Of a DNA stretch of 64,000 nucleotides, positions 1 through 11,900 are shown one piece after another; positions within the stretch are counted from its first letter, which is position 1; every line of letters starts with the position of its first letter. This DNA is from Isoetes taiwanensis. Its lineage: Eukaryota > Streptophyta > Lycopodiopsida > Isoetales > Isoetaceae. The stretch lies in contig JAJEKV010000092.1 of NCBI GenBank assembly GCA_021234155.1, positions 2,180,561-2,244,560 of the forward strand. The letters are read 5' to 3'. The notes under the pieces were generated by a model, which was given only the letters and a program-made list of their open reading frames with translations, did not search any database and was not told the origin of the DNA. A program made the position numbers and the translations under genes.

Positions 1-1015
1 CTCGGATCGATGGGATTCTAGAATGGGGCTCGCATGAAAACGACAAAAACCTCCCGAATAGAAGAGAACTTCCTTGTCGAAACGAGATCGAGGGCAAAAG
101 TCAAAGGATTATGGCCAAAGAAGAGGCAAGGCCGAGAAAGGACATACCACATCATGAAAGAAATGCCAAATTGGTTAATCCAGACAGGGAGAAGCCCCTC
201 CCCTACATGGTTTCAAAGAATAGAGAATAAGATACTGATGAGAGAGAAGAGGAAGCGCCGATGAGATGTTGAAGAAGAACCTCGCCTGATATAGAGATCT
301 CTCAACCAGAGAAAGCATGCAATGCATGCGTGCGAGGCATGCTCGCCCCCTCTAAAATCTCGATCCGAGGGCTCAGATCGATGGGATTTGTAGCCATGTA
401 AGCATTATAATGGCAATGCATGTTATATGGCAATATGCCCAGTGAGATTGCTTGTATGGAAAATTTAGTCGCTTGTTAATTAAGCAATGGGACCTTAGGT
501 TATGAGGTGCCAAGTGGTAGGGGGCACTGGTACCATCAAGGCTACAGTGGTAGCCCCCTAGGATACAAGGGTTCCCATTGAAGGTCATGAAAAACCTTGA
601 AGAATAAACATTGTTTTTTTTACTTAAACTTGATCAAATCTGTTAAAAATAGTCTTAAATCTAACAAGAAGTTGAAAAGTTATGAATATAGTTTTCAAAT
701 TGTTTCAGCATAGTTAAAAATGTATATGAAAATTGAAATGTTCATAAAATTGCAATATTTGGAAAAGACTGAAACTTAGAACAAGTTTTGCATTGTTGTC
801 TCAATGTATCCATCTGCACACAATCACTTAAGGTTGACATCTCTTGCTCTTTAACAACAGAAATATCCTCATCCTCACCTCATATGCAGCTACATTGAAT
901 AATTTTGAATGACGACTCACCTCATAATGCAGCTTATGCATTATGCAGGTAACACCTCACTCATCTCATCCTCACTTCATAATGCAGCTTATGCATTAGG
1001 CAGATAACACTTCAG
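1..1015. other. Intergenic, no gene seen
   Basis: No coding signal is convincing here. The block ATCGATGGGATT recurs at about 7-18 and 377-388, suggesting a duplicated repeat end. A segment of about 41 bases around 919-959 recurs imperfectly at about 972-1012 (core AATGCAGCTTATGCATTA), a local tandem duplication of about 53-bp period. Short open frames at 34-264 and 373-588 match no family I know. Confidence 0.5.
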
Positions 1016-1019
1016 CAGG

Positions 1020-1250
1020 TCGGATCGCGTTCCTCTGCAGCCACCTCCAGTAGAAATTGATGATCATGCGGAGTGCGAAGTTCGAGAGATTTTGGACTTC
1101 AAATTTCTGTGTTGGCGATTGTATTACTTTATCAATTGTGAAGGTTACTCATCACATGGGAGCCTGCCAAAAATCTGGCTAATGCACCTGATAAAATTGC
1201 AAAATTTCATTGACATTACCCCGATAAGCCAAATTCGAGTACCCCGACTC
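1020..1250 (+). pseudogene. Ty3 chromovirus integrase end: decayed chromodomain
   Basis: Three-frame reading recovers the tail of a Ty3 polyprotein. A segment reading PPPVEIDDHAECEVREIL (about 1042-1095) has the usual entry to a retroviral chromodomain. INCEGY stands where VKWKGY is normal, and EPAKNLANAPDKIAKFH matches the TWEP..NL.NAPE.I.EFH end of the domain. At least one frameshift and one stop interrupt it, so it is dead. In living chromoviruses this domain steers integration to modified histones. The frame ends close to a polypurine tract and an LTR-like start, the order expected for the 3' end of such an element. The remaining pol gene is not found upstream. Confidence 0.65.
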
Positions 1251-1274
1251 CAGCTCTGAGGACTCATCACTAGC

Positions 1275-1580
1275 AAAGGAGGGGGATGGTGTGACGACCA
1301 TATGGGTAATCGTACCATATGAGTATTTTACCCAGGGGATTCACTTATAACAAAGGGGATATCCCATCTGCTTTCAAGGGATGGCCAAAAACACCCTTGG
1401 TATACTAATTTATGAAAGTTAATTTAACCCCTAAAATATATAGTTTATTTCAAATAGTGGTCAAAAACCTCCTAATAGTAAGTATGCCTACCTAAAATGG
1501 TCGAGAAAACCCTTATATAGTTGAACTCACATGTTCTATACGCCCAACAAACGTGAATCCGCCGGGGATTTTACCCATAT
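1275..1580 (+). repeat. Polypurine tract and LTR start of a Ty3 element
   Basis: A purine run at 1275-1288 (AAAGGAGGGGGATGG) is followed at 1290 by TGTGACG, the same first bases as the Ty3 LTR at 52425. This is the expected junction of internal domain and 3' LTR, and it directly follows the chromodomain remnant. The LTR end is not clear. An 11-base inverted pair, CATATGGGTAA near 1299 and TTACCCATATG near 1569, lies inside it. The rest, up to about 1930, shows nothing recognisable. Confidence 0.5.
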
Positions 1581-1935
1581 GTACAAAAGATGGTCGTTAT
1601 ACAGATGCAAAAAAGGCAGTTGACAATGCAAGATTTGAACACGCAACCTTCTAGCTGTGAGTTATGTCCCTTTGCCAAGTGCACTACAAATACTCGTTGA
1701 AGACATTCTCTCACATCTTCTTCATATCTAGAACTGCTTCTAGAAGATCTAGAATATTCTAGGACCTACATGCATGCACGACACTTGGCACGACCTAGTC
1801 CATTGGAGTGGCGCGATCCTGACCGTTGGCCTATATTCTTGTTTTTTCATCATATATTAATTTCCTTGTCGATCTTGACGAATTTCTTTCCTATTTCTTG
1901 CATATTCTCGATGTATTTTCCTTGTTTTTGCGTAG

Positions 1936-2215
1936 GTTCATGAAGATTTGGAGAAACACTTATTTTGGTGGTCTACTGCAAAATTGTCTTTTGCTAGTCG
2001 CATCACAGCAGCCAAGTCAGTCGTCAATAGTACCTATGTTTATATTGCTTCCTTATTGCTAGCCCCACAGGTCAAGGTACACGAATTCATTGCAATAGTC
2101 TGGAACTTTATATGGGTTGGCACTAAGGAGAGGGTTATAGTTAAGATGGCTTGGTCCAAATGTGGTGGTCTCGGCATGATGGACTTCTCACATGACGTCA
2201 GTCAGTTGCTGGAAG
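1936..2215 (+). pseudogene. L1-type LINE fragment, reverse transcriptase C-terminal part
   Basis: The frame reads KLSFASRITAAKSVV, then a hydrophobic stretch, then VWNFIWVGTKERVIVKMAWS and KCGGLGMMDF. This matches the part just after the reverse transcriptase core in plant L1 elements (LSLAGRI.LAK.VL ... IR.FIW.G ... V.W..C..K..GGLG..D). The same block occurs in the longer LINE copies at 15705-17514, 26216-40017 and 55332-64000. It is only about 90 residues long, with no 5' or 3' end, so it is an isolated relic. Confidence 0.75.
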
Positions 2216-2349
2216 ACGGTTTAGAAGAACAAGGTTCATCTCCATCGAACTTTTCTTGCATGTACATCTAATCGTTGTAGTCAAAGCGAAAAATAAATTG
2301 CAAATACATTATAGTCCCACTGGGCTGTAACTTAGATATCCTTGCTACT

Positions 2350-2620
2350 GTAGAGATTGTTTCCCCTAGTTGACCTTATCACTCTTCATGGTGTCTCTAT
2401 GGATCTCGAAAAGGTCAGCACTGTTTTGGAGTGGCAAACACCTTCTTCCTCTGAGATGTTCAGTGTTGGATTTAGCAAATTTTATCGGCGTTTTATTCAG
2501 GATTATTCAGAGTGCCGTTCACTTTGTTCGAGAGACCTCATGATACAATCTTGTTGGACTCTGTTCGGGCATCTCTGCCCTCCGAGAATAATATTGACGT
2601 TATGAGTCCATTAGCAGAGC
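2350..2620 (+). pseudogene. Ty3 reverse transcriptase fragment
   Basis: The open stretch at 2357-2605 contains HGVSMDLEKVSTVLEWQTP and then FSKFYRRFIQDYS. In Ty3 polymerases this is the segment V...GI.VDP.KV.AV..WP.P followed by F.GL..YYRRFI..FS, which joins the reverse transcriptase palm to the thumb. LGL is eroded to VGF. A further shifted frame (ending NHGFEEER) may be retroelement too, but I cannot place it. A relic, no flanking domains. Confidence 0.7.
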
Positions 2621-2730
2621 CAAATCATGGTTTCGAAGAGGAAAGATAGCCCGTCCATCGCCAGGACCTTTGGAAGAGGACTTTTAAGGCAAGCTGCTTC
2701 CGAGAGGGTTTAAAGGTCAGTCTTCTGGTG

Positions 2731-3126
2731 TCAACACCCTTCCTCTACGTCATGATATGATGCAAGGTCCTCGTCAAATCTGACTAGGTCTGGGGTTGGA
2801 GCAAGAACTGAAGCTGGAACATCATCTAGAACATGGTCAGAATTTGGAGCATGAACTGGAGCAGAGACAAGACCTGGATTAGGGCATGGAGCAGAAATAA
2901 GAACTGGAATATCAGCAAGAATGAAATCAGGAGAACACAATACTGCATGGACTGAAGTAGACGTTGGTGCAGAGGCCTGAATTGCAGATGAACTGGAACT
3001 AGGACTAGAACCAGCAAATAAAAAAGATCTAGTATGCCAATCAATCTATGGGTTATGTAGCTCGAGCCAGGGCAGACCCAAGACTACTGGCGCATGTGGG
3101 CTAGCAATAAGATTGGAGGAAATGTC
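2731..3126 (-). pseudogene. Ty3 aspartic protease tail and linker, relic
   Basis: Read on the minus strand from 3126 down, one frame with a single internal stop gives APVVLGLPWLELHNP, a stop, then IDWHTRS. In Ty3 elements this is the end of the protease (D.ILGLPWL..HNP.IDW..G). It is followed by a Ser/Pro/Ala-rich linker running to the stop at 2731. No reverse transcriptase follows. The orientation is opposite to the pieces on either side, so this is a separate insertion or an inverted fragment. It ends exactly where the direct repeat at 3127 begins. Confidence 0.6.
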
Positions 3127-4226
3127 AGAAAAGGGAATCCGAAATTAGCTCATCTCAGCCTTTAAATACAACCGATCTTCCTTATTTTGAGTCAGAATCC
3201 GACTGAGTTTCGGAGCAGAAGAATCGACCTGCTGTAGCCATTGTCGAATTAGATAGTCTTCAGTGTTTGATTACCTTTGATCTAGCCTCTTTGTTTGTGG
3301 TTGTGGAGTAAGACAACGATTTCTTGCTCAAGAGATTGAGCCCGGTTGGGTGGATCACATCTCTCCTAAAGATTGGAGTGTTGATATATTATTTTGTGTT
3401 GTTTGGAGTTGTTTTTAGTTTAGCTTGTTGTATCAAATTTGGTAATTGAAATGAGAAATCCGTAACTTCTAAAGGAACTGAAGTTATCAAATTAAATATC
3501 CTTAGACGAATAAGGGTAGACAATTTTCCCTCGAGGTTAACGCGGACGTTTAACCTCGGGAAGGGAAGGATTGTTACGGCTTAAAGCCGGCTCAGGGGAG
3601 TGGCTCATGCACAACCAACGGGAGTTAATATTCCTAAGGGCAATAATTAATGGTTAAGGGTCACACTTTATAATATTGCATTTGAGTGAAGATAGATACA
3701 TTAGTATTTCAAAGTTAAAAACCAATAGTCCATTTTAAATTAATAAAGGGGCGTGGCTGATAATGGCCCGCGACCCCTTCAGCGGAAATAATCTGAGATT
3801 GTAACAGAACCTCCAGAGCTTAAGGAAAAGGCATCGATTTGGTCCTGTCGTTGAATGATCACCAGTTAATAATAGTCGAAATCCAATCATTCAAGATCTT
3901 TAGCCTTTTTGTAAGATTTTTAGGCTCAGAAAAGGGAATCCGAAATTAGCTCATCTCAGCCTTTAAATACAACCGATCTTCCTTATTTTGAGTCAGAATC
4001 CGACTGAGTGACCTGCTGTAGCCATTGCCGAATTAGATAGTCTTCAGTGTTTAATTACCTTTGATTTAGCCTCTTTGTTTGTGGTTGTGGAGTAAGACAA
4101 TGTCTTGCTCAAGAGATTGAGCCCGGTTGGGTGGATCACATCTCTCCTAAAGATTGGAGTGTTGATATATTATTTTGTGTTGTTTGGAGTTGTTTTTAGT
4201 TTAGCTTGTTGTATCAAATTTGGTAA
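3127..4226 (+). mobile_element. Short LTR-like element with direct repeats
   Basis: A segment of about 315 bases at 3127-3443 recurs at 3927-4226 with few differences; the second copy lacks a short stretch after CCGACTGAGT and a few bases at CAACGATT. Both copies end at the same point, ATCAAATTTGGTAA. Between them a purine-rich stretch, GGGAAGGGAAGGA, precedes TGTTACGG at about 3571. That suggests a 3' LTR of about 650 bases (3571-4226) and a 5' LTR missing its first half. The internal part is only about 130 bases and has no coding capacity. Either a deletion derivative or a TRIM-like element; no target duplication was found. Confidence 0.55.
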
Positions 4227-4445
4227 ACCTGAAGAGGTGCAGTATATTCTACGACTGTGTCTGAGGAGATCTCACATCCATTAATCACATCGACAGAACT
4301 GGAATGCTCAACCTTGCTCCTATGGATGGCGTGCAAAGTAGCGAATGTAATCCACGATATGTTAGTGGATTTGTCAAGAAAAATGTAGTCTCTTGAAATT
4401 AAATTATATTTAGTTTAGAGTACATATTTCGCTATAACTAAACAC

Positions 4446-4541
4446 ATCTTATTACTCGAAGTTAATATATAGAACTAGAACAACAAGATTTCTATCTTAT
4501 TACTCGAAGTTAATATATAGAACTAGAACAACAAGATTTCT
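4446..4541. repeat. 48-bp tandem duplication
   Basis: Two adjacent copies of a 48-base unit, 4446-4493 and 4494-4541, appear identical by eye. Non-coding. Confidence 0.9.
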
Positions 4542-7500
4542 AATATATATGTCATATATCAAAAAGTAAAGCTCAGAGCAAGTAATCTACAATTTATGAT
4601 AAAAAAAACTAGACTATACCATATGATCAGAGAGAATATTCGACACTAGACACCATAAGGGATCCAGATCACCAAGACCACTATATTTCTACAGATGCAA
4701 ACTCTAGACCATCATATTTAACAGAGAACAACACAATAACAAGTTTAGATACTAAAATGAAGCAGATATGTTTTAAAGGCACCAACATATCTTTATATTT
4801 GAAAAACATACATAGACTTATACTAAAATGGCGAGAATGATGATCCTAGACTAATAATTTAAACTACATCTATATGTTTAGCAACTAGGAAAATGAAACC
4901 GAAAATAAAGGACTTACATAAAAACAATTATATCAGAAAACAAAACCTGGTTTAGCCGAATGTCAACATCCTCTAAAATTTCTTACTCCTCTAATTTTGA
5001 TCATACTGAGATGCAAAGGACATGGTCTGATCATACTCGGATGCTGCCAGTTGCAAAATTCATAATCAAAATACCATTCTATTTGCAGACAAGAAACACA
5101 TGAATACAAGCACTTTTTAAAGTCTTACCGATTTGAGTTTAGGGCTGAGAAGACTATATGAGCCGAGCTTTGGCGAAGATTGCCAGAGCCGAGCTTTCGC
5201 TTCCCAGCCTTCAAACTTGGCTATGAAATTTTTTTGTGGACTATTCCACATCCGCCAAAAAACAATTCCATGTCTGCAAAAATACCTTTACACGTCAGCA
5301 AAAGGCATTTTCCAAGTTGCCACTAGCTCCTGCGCAGGCAATGACGACCCTCCCCTAGCATCGAAGATATGGTGCTCGGGTTCAAGGGGAAACAAGCATT
5401 GGTTGCTAAGGTAATAAAGCTTGAAGTCCGGAATTTCAAGAGCTCACATTAGTTTGAGAATTGATTAAAAACCATAGCTAAACGAGTTATTGTCAACAAT
5501 GGGTATTGAAATGGAAAAGAGGACTTCTGAGGTGTTATAAAGTCATGAGCAGCGTATGGATGCTTCTATGATGTGGCTATGGCAAGGAGTCTTGCTTTTG
5601 CAATAACAAAACTTGTTGATATAGCTATTGAGTTATGCTGAAATGAGTTTATTACATTCCTTGGGGGAATGGATAACATGAGATGCTTTTTATTTCCTAT
5701 GGGGGATGGTTTTATGTCAAACCACATCGAAATGCTAGTTTCTATGGACAACCTCGGCAAGGGCAAGACCTAGGCACATGTAATAAATATGTATGAATAT
5801 CACATGTTATGATCTTTGCATTGCACCACTGTTATCTTGGCATTTTGATATCGTTTGGATCCTCGGGGGTTGGGTTTCCAGGTTCAGTGGCCTAGGTTGC
5901 TGCAATGTTACGCATATGTATCTGTGTTTCTATGATATGTTATTGTGCTCTGTGACGCCGGACGTGGCATTCGAGGAAAGGATGATGCACATCAACTCCT
6001 TGACTCTATGGTAAGAGGTCCTCCAGTGCCAGACGTGTCTCACCCCACCACTCTTGCTACAAGGCTTGGAATGTAAGCTGGCTGGGCATTTTTTTGCTAA
6101 CAGGGCATGTATGTAGGCTGGCTGAGCTTTCCATTGTCCAAGAGCTATGTATCATGATGGTTTGGTATTTTGGCTATGTTCTTTACTTCTATTTCATTTT
6201 ATTACATTGTCATTGTCTAGCACTTTACTCACATAGAATCTTCTGTCTTTGCTTGTGCTTATGTTCTTGTTATCCAGGACTTCCAAGATATTCCATGCAT
6301 GTGGAGACAACTAGGGATCCCCACTTAGTCACGAGGACTAATCCCATTGAGGGCATGTGCAGTGAATGAGCAAGGCAGTGGTCAGGCAGATGGTGGCGCT
6401 ACAGTTATGGATTGTGGTAGATTTCAAATCTTCTGAGTTGAATTATCTACAATTAGATGTTGTGAATGTATGTACTAATGATAGTGTTTCCTCTAGATAT
6501 TGTACATCTGATAATAAATGTATTATGGTTGATCTTTGGTTATTATGAGTAAGAAGATTCAATTCTTCACCATATTGCATATATTAACCTAGCAAGAGTC
6601 TTATAACAAGTTTAGACAAGACCCTGAGTTGCCAGGGGGGTCAACTCGGTGGGCTCATTACAAGAAGTGGCCAAGTTCTGGAGAGAGGAAGTGGTCAGAA
6701 GCTCTAGAGGAATAGTAGAGAGAGAAGGGTGCAAGAAGCTAGAGTGTGACAAAATTATAGAGAGAGATTATGGCAAGGCGCTAGAGAGAGACTGTAGTAA
6801 TTGAATTCAAGAAATTCATGCTTTTACATCTACTAAGCATCTTTTCTCTCATGAAACGACAAGTTGTAAGGATCAAAACACAAAAGCCAAGAGGAAAAGC
6901 ACACTTAAGTAATTGCAAGTGGTATTATATTAATTTCCTACAAATGGATAAGGGCATACTAGGGTATCTTGCATGATATGAACTCTGCAAGGTACAACTT
7001 CGACCCGATGACACCATGGCAGTCTAAGTGCCTTGGACCACATATTCATACAATTCTTCTTTTTCTTCTCGGCATGGGCAGTTCTTATTATAATGCCCAT
7101 CCACGGTTTTCATTTTAAAGGCATTCAATAAAACGTACTTCGTTTTATGGGTTTGTACATTTCATAGGAAAATATTGCTTTTGAGATACTTTCCACTCCA
7201 ATCCAATTGTGATAAGTTCAACATGTGACAGATGTGTTGACAGATGACGTGACACGAAACCCTCCTTAAGACATTGCTCAACAATTATTTTGCCTTCTTC
7301 ATATTCAACATATAACATTCAATGAGAATATAAAAGAACATCTAGGTACTTTGCTTTCATTCATGAAATATCAACACTTGACATTGATGATTATTGGGCT
7401 GATAAAATGTCATTTTTTTTTATTGCATATGTTAGCACGTTTACTAACTTGTCCGGAGGGATTCCATAATTCCTTCTTGTGCATGTGGAAGAATATTCTA

Positions 7501-8450
7501 CTAACAAAACAATAGAAAAAAGCTCTTCAAGGACGTCAACCTTTACCTACTACTCGATTGGTATTATGTTGTTGGAATTCAAGGTGGCCATATACATGGT
7601 TGACAAATAGAAAGACATTTTATAGAGCACAATGAAGCAAGATTTTAGAACAGTGTGATATTTATATGATATGATACCAAACCTTAAAATTATCTTCAAG
7701 ATCATGACTCCTAAACTGAGTTTTACACGCCAAAACATTACCCCTTTGAGAAACATTATTTGGATAAACCCTTTAGATGACCATTTCAATAAAATGGATT
7801 GCATATATCATTTATTCGAACGTGGGATGAAGAAACAGACAGACGTGTAAGGCAAGATACCATTTGAAGGATGTGAATCCTCCATTACAAGGACAAACTA
7901 TTTAAATAAACATATAATATCTGGGAATAAAGAACCAACAAACAATAGACATCTTTGATAGGCATGAGAGGAATAAAGAAGAATAAACTACCAACCAACC
8001 AACAAAGGATAAACACTAGAAATTTTCTCTTTATGAAAGAGCTACTATATTTAGGCAGAGAGGGTGAACAACCACATGTTAGGAAAAAAAGAGCAAGTAG
8101 ACAACAGTATCGTATCTGATCCTAATCAAGGAATACTGAATGGATTGGATTGAATTGAATTGAATGGATTTTTATCATTTGTAGTAGTGTAGAGGTCAGC
8201 AGAACGGGAAAAATATGATGGCCGGTAAGTTTTGGACACAATGATGATGGAAAAGTGGGCCAGCAAGGAAAATGTAAGGCAAAAACAATTGACCATTGGC
8301 GCCCTTAAATCGAAGCGAGAAGGAAAGAAAATGACACCATAGCCAGGAATCTGCCCCACCTGCCTTTTCCACACACACACCAACAAAAAAGACGACCATT
8401 TTGCTGCCTCTTCATCCTTCTTTGCGTCCAATGCGCCGACCTGGCCGCCC
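4542..8450. other. AT-rich intergenic, no gene supported
   Basis: Several short open frames exist (for example 5133-5414, 5793-6014, 6094-6369), but none shows a protein family, splice-site framework or sustained coding bias. Around 5240-5310 there are three degenerate units with the core CCACATCCGC / CCATGTCTGC / ACACGTCAGC. No LTR, TIR or RNA gene was recognised. Confidence 0.5.
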
Positions 8451-8452
8451 AC

Positions 8453-8975
8453 TACAGTTTTCTTCTGAGTTTTTGCCGGATGCTATGCTTTCTCAGCTCT
8501 AAACCCATGTCCCTTTTTTGAATTTTGATTCAGCATACAGTTTTGCACGATTTTTTGCAACCACAGTGGGGTCTACACTGTCATTCTGTGGTCACAGTAC
8601 ATACAAGCACCAATATACACCATAAACCTCTTTCCCTTGCCTGTTTTTCACCCTGCTCATTGGGCGTCTCTAGAGTAAGAAATGCAACCCTTCCTCAACG
8701 TCTGTCGGCTTGTGAGCCTTCAATTCTCTGTCTCTTGCAACTTATATGCGTGGGCAGTCTCTGTCTAGCGCTTTTCAGCTTGTCTCAAGTTTTTCCCAGA
8801 CTCAAATTCATCTTCTAAATCATGGGGTGCATAATTTTGCTTAAGTAGCTGCCTTAGAGGTTTTTGTAGTTTTGACTCAGTGCCTTGAGCCAAGAGATTT
8901 TATGGTGGATGAGAGCTCGTGTCCTCAGAGGGCACTGGAACAAGTGCCGGAAAGAAAACCCTTTGTTTGGAAATA
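8453..8975 (+). promoter_or_regulatory. Presumed 5' UTR and promoter of the GATA gene
   Basis: This stretch lies directly upstream of the GATA26-like start codon at 8976 and contains no part of that protein. A small open frame at 8525-8818 could be an upstream ORF if transcribed. No TATA box can be assigned with confidence. The label rests on position only. Confidence 0.3.
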
Positions 8976-11900
8976 ATGGTAAAGCAAGGACCTTGTTCCC
9001 ATTGTGGAGTGACTAGTAAGTTGCTTACCCTCTCTGAATTTCTTCCACAGTTGTGCACTTAGACTGTCGGACAAAGTCAAAATTCAGCCATTACACAGTA
9101 AATTGTAGTCATCACATCTAGAGAGAGGTGGTCATTAAGCCCTAGGTTACTTCCGGTGTATAGGGTGAGGGTTTAAGGCATGGAGCAGACATTGCATGCA
9201 TATGTCTTTCCTATAGTTTGAGGATCACTTTTGAATGTGGAATTGCCACAGTGCCAAAGTCTTAATTAATGTAACATTTGTTCTTAAGCATTTTGCATGT
9301 AACTGTGCATTGATATTCTAATATTTGAAGAAACGGGTAATACTTCTAGGCTTCCACTAGTACTTGTCATGCACTTTGGCTTGAATTGAGGGTATTGTGG
9401 GATCCACTAGACTTTTTAGGAAGAACAGTTGGGACAAAACATTGCTCTGATTTCATCACTGATTGTTCTCTTTTCTGATAACAACAAACTGAAATTTGCA
9501 CCATCTGGAGCTAGTAGCACTTGTTCACACTTATATGGAAGAGGATAGGCAAATCAACATCCTTCTCTACTGTTTTTCATAATAAAATATCAATCTCCTA
9601 TTAATGAGTATACATATCATGGAAATTGGTATGGTTTCGCAATGATGTCACATTGCTTTGAGAGCCAGCTTCTGATATATGAGCTGCCTCAATAGGATAA
9701 ATAAAGCCGCGTTATAAACACGAGTTACACCACCATGTGAATCTATCTATGCTTTCATTCACCAAACAGGGTAGTTCAATTTGTCTCATAATTTGATAAC
9801 TCTTCAAGCGTTCTATTACTCAATGCTGCATTATTATAATATCTTTGATCCATATAAGCTGAATTTTTTTCTGCATGACAGCAACACCATTGTGGCGGAA
9901 TGGGCCCCCTGATAAACCTGTCTTGTGCAATGCATGCGGATCGCGATGGAGAACAAAAGGAACACTTCATAATTATATGCCAATGCACTCTGGTGGTTTT
10001 GGTACTGGAATAGATGCATCTGGAAACTCAAAAACCCAAAGGTCAAAAAAATCTGCTATCAGAAGCGCTGAACAATTCCCATGCAAGAGGAAGGAACCTT
10101 CAAGAAGTCCCCATGGCTTTGAAAATGAGCCATTGCAGGCATTTCATATGGCAGCAAAGAGTCATGATGAAGAATTAAATCGGTCAGAAATTACAAGCTC
10201 TGAAGGCTCATTTGGCCACACTAGTTGCCTTGGAACCAATTTTCCAGGTCAGAATTCTCCTATGATGACAGTTGATTTTATGTTTATAATGGCTGTGTTA
10301 AGGATTATGAAGGACATTGAATCACAGTCATACATGCTTATAGAACACTCTGTTCGGTGCTATATATCACTGAGTCCATCTGCTATATTTGTTGTAACCA
10401 TAATTTTGTTCTTCTTGAAACATTACTTGTTGAAAAGGACACTATGGATCGATTTCACAATGCAATAAAGGGGGAAGTAATGTCCTATAAAGTTGCCTCA
10501 AATTACATAGATCTTAGAATGTGGAGGAAATTCAAAGGAAATTTTCCCAAGATACTTGTGTTACAAGTGATCTCTTATGAGAAGATTTAGAAGATCAAGA
10601 GTGCCATGCCCAGAATTGTTTATTTTAGGAAGATCAGCTGGACATCAGGCAGCATCTTTTCCTGGTTTTGGGTTTTGCATCCAATTAGTAAGACACTAAC
10701 TGGAATGGTTTACGTGGTTGGGTCATGGTTCAGAAGAACATTCCTGGTCTTGTGGTCTGGCAAATGGCATATGATGCATAAGATCTCTTAAGCGTTATTT
10801 GCTCTTCTAAATTATCAAGTTGTAACTAAAGATCCTCCATTTGTTTCAGCAAAACTTAGGTAGTGGCCATTGTCTCCTTGATATTGTGTATGACGTGTCT
10901 ACTGGTTCCACGAGTTATGTATTGTGTTGAAGGAGAACAAGGAGGATCATTGGCTGAAAGTGGTGGTTCTCTTAGAGGGTTTTGAACATTGCCATGTTTT
11001 GTTGTGGTTAGTATTGCATGTGATTTTGAGTACCTTCAATCAGATTAATGCTTATTTGTTATCCATAGGAATGGTGCTTCTGAGATGGTTGTTCCTCTCA
11101 TCATTTCAAAGCTGTGTCCTTTTCTCTGTGATTTCATTCCTCGTTGATGGCATAAATATGCTCATTAATATGTTCTCGATTGTTGAGGCCCTATCAATCA
11201 ATCAGTTGTTGTTCTTCAAGTACGTTAATGCAACTAATGTCAACATACATAGGAACCATAAGAGTTGGAATCTGAAAAAGCGGTGGGAGATAACTATCTC
11301 CATTTGTGAACACTAGCTATATCCTCAAGACACTTATGAAAGTCCTTTTATCTCTTGGATGTTTAGAGGGAGAACGCCAGTGCTACTTAATAGAATCCAA
11401 AGGCGTTGAGGCAACCTGTGCGAACCACTAAAGTCATGTCATGTAAGAAAGAACAATCAGAGTAAATTTCAGTGGTGCAATATAGCCATAGGAACACCAC
11501 TAAAGCTCTATTGGTAATGTCAACAGGGCATCTAGGCTGTTGGTTCACATCAGGTTTCCTAACAGACTGTTTCTTAAGACTTTTGGATATGTAATATGAT
11601 TAAAAGCTATGCAATTGCAATGTTGTAGAGCCAGGTGATAATAAAAGAGTATGGTGCTTCTTGTCTTTCTGTTGGTGAAGAAAGAACATCTTTATCTTGT
11701 TGGACTGTTGACATTGCATTGTTATGTTGCCTTCCAGCAGATTTTAAGCTTCTAGGTAGCTTGTATCAGCAACATATATCCCCGAACTTTCCATCCTATC
11801 CGTTTAACTGAAAGAAGATTGCATTGCTTACACATTTATCCACTATTTTTCATAACTATATTGTAGCCTGTGGACATTGTATATTTGAGTCTACTTTATA

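Noticed and set aside
1620-1700. Possible tRNA-derived sequence
   Set aside because: No cloverleaf or paired A and B boxes could be drawn.
10357-11316. Open frames in the second GATA intron as separate genes
   Set aside because: No domain, no phase match with the gene, and composition typical of intron sequence.
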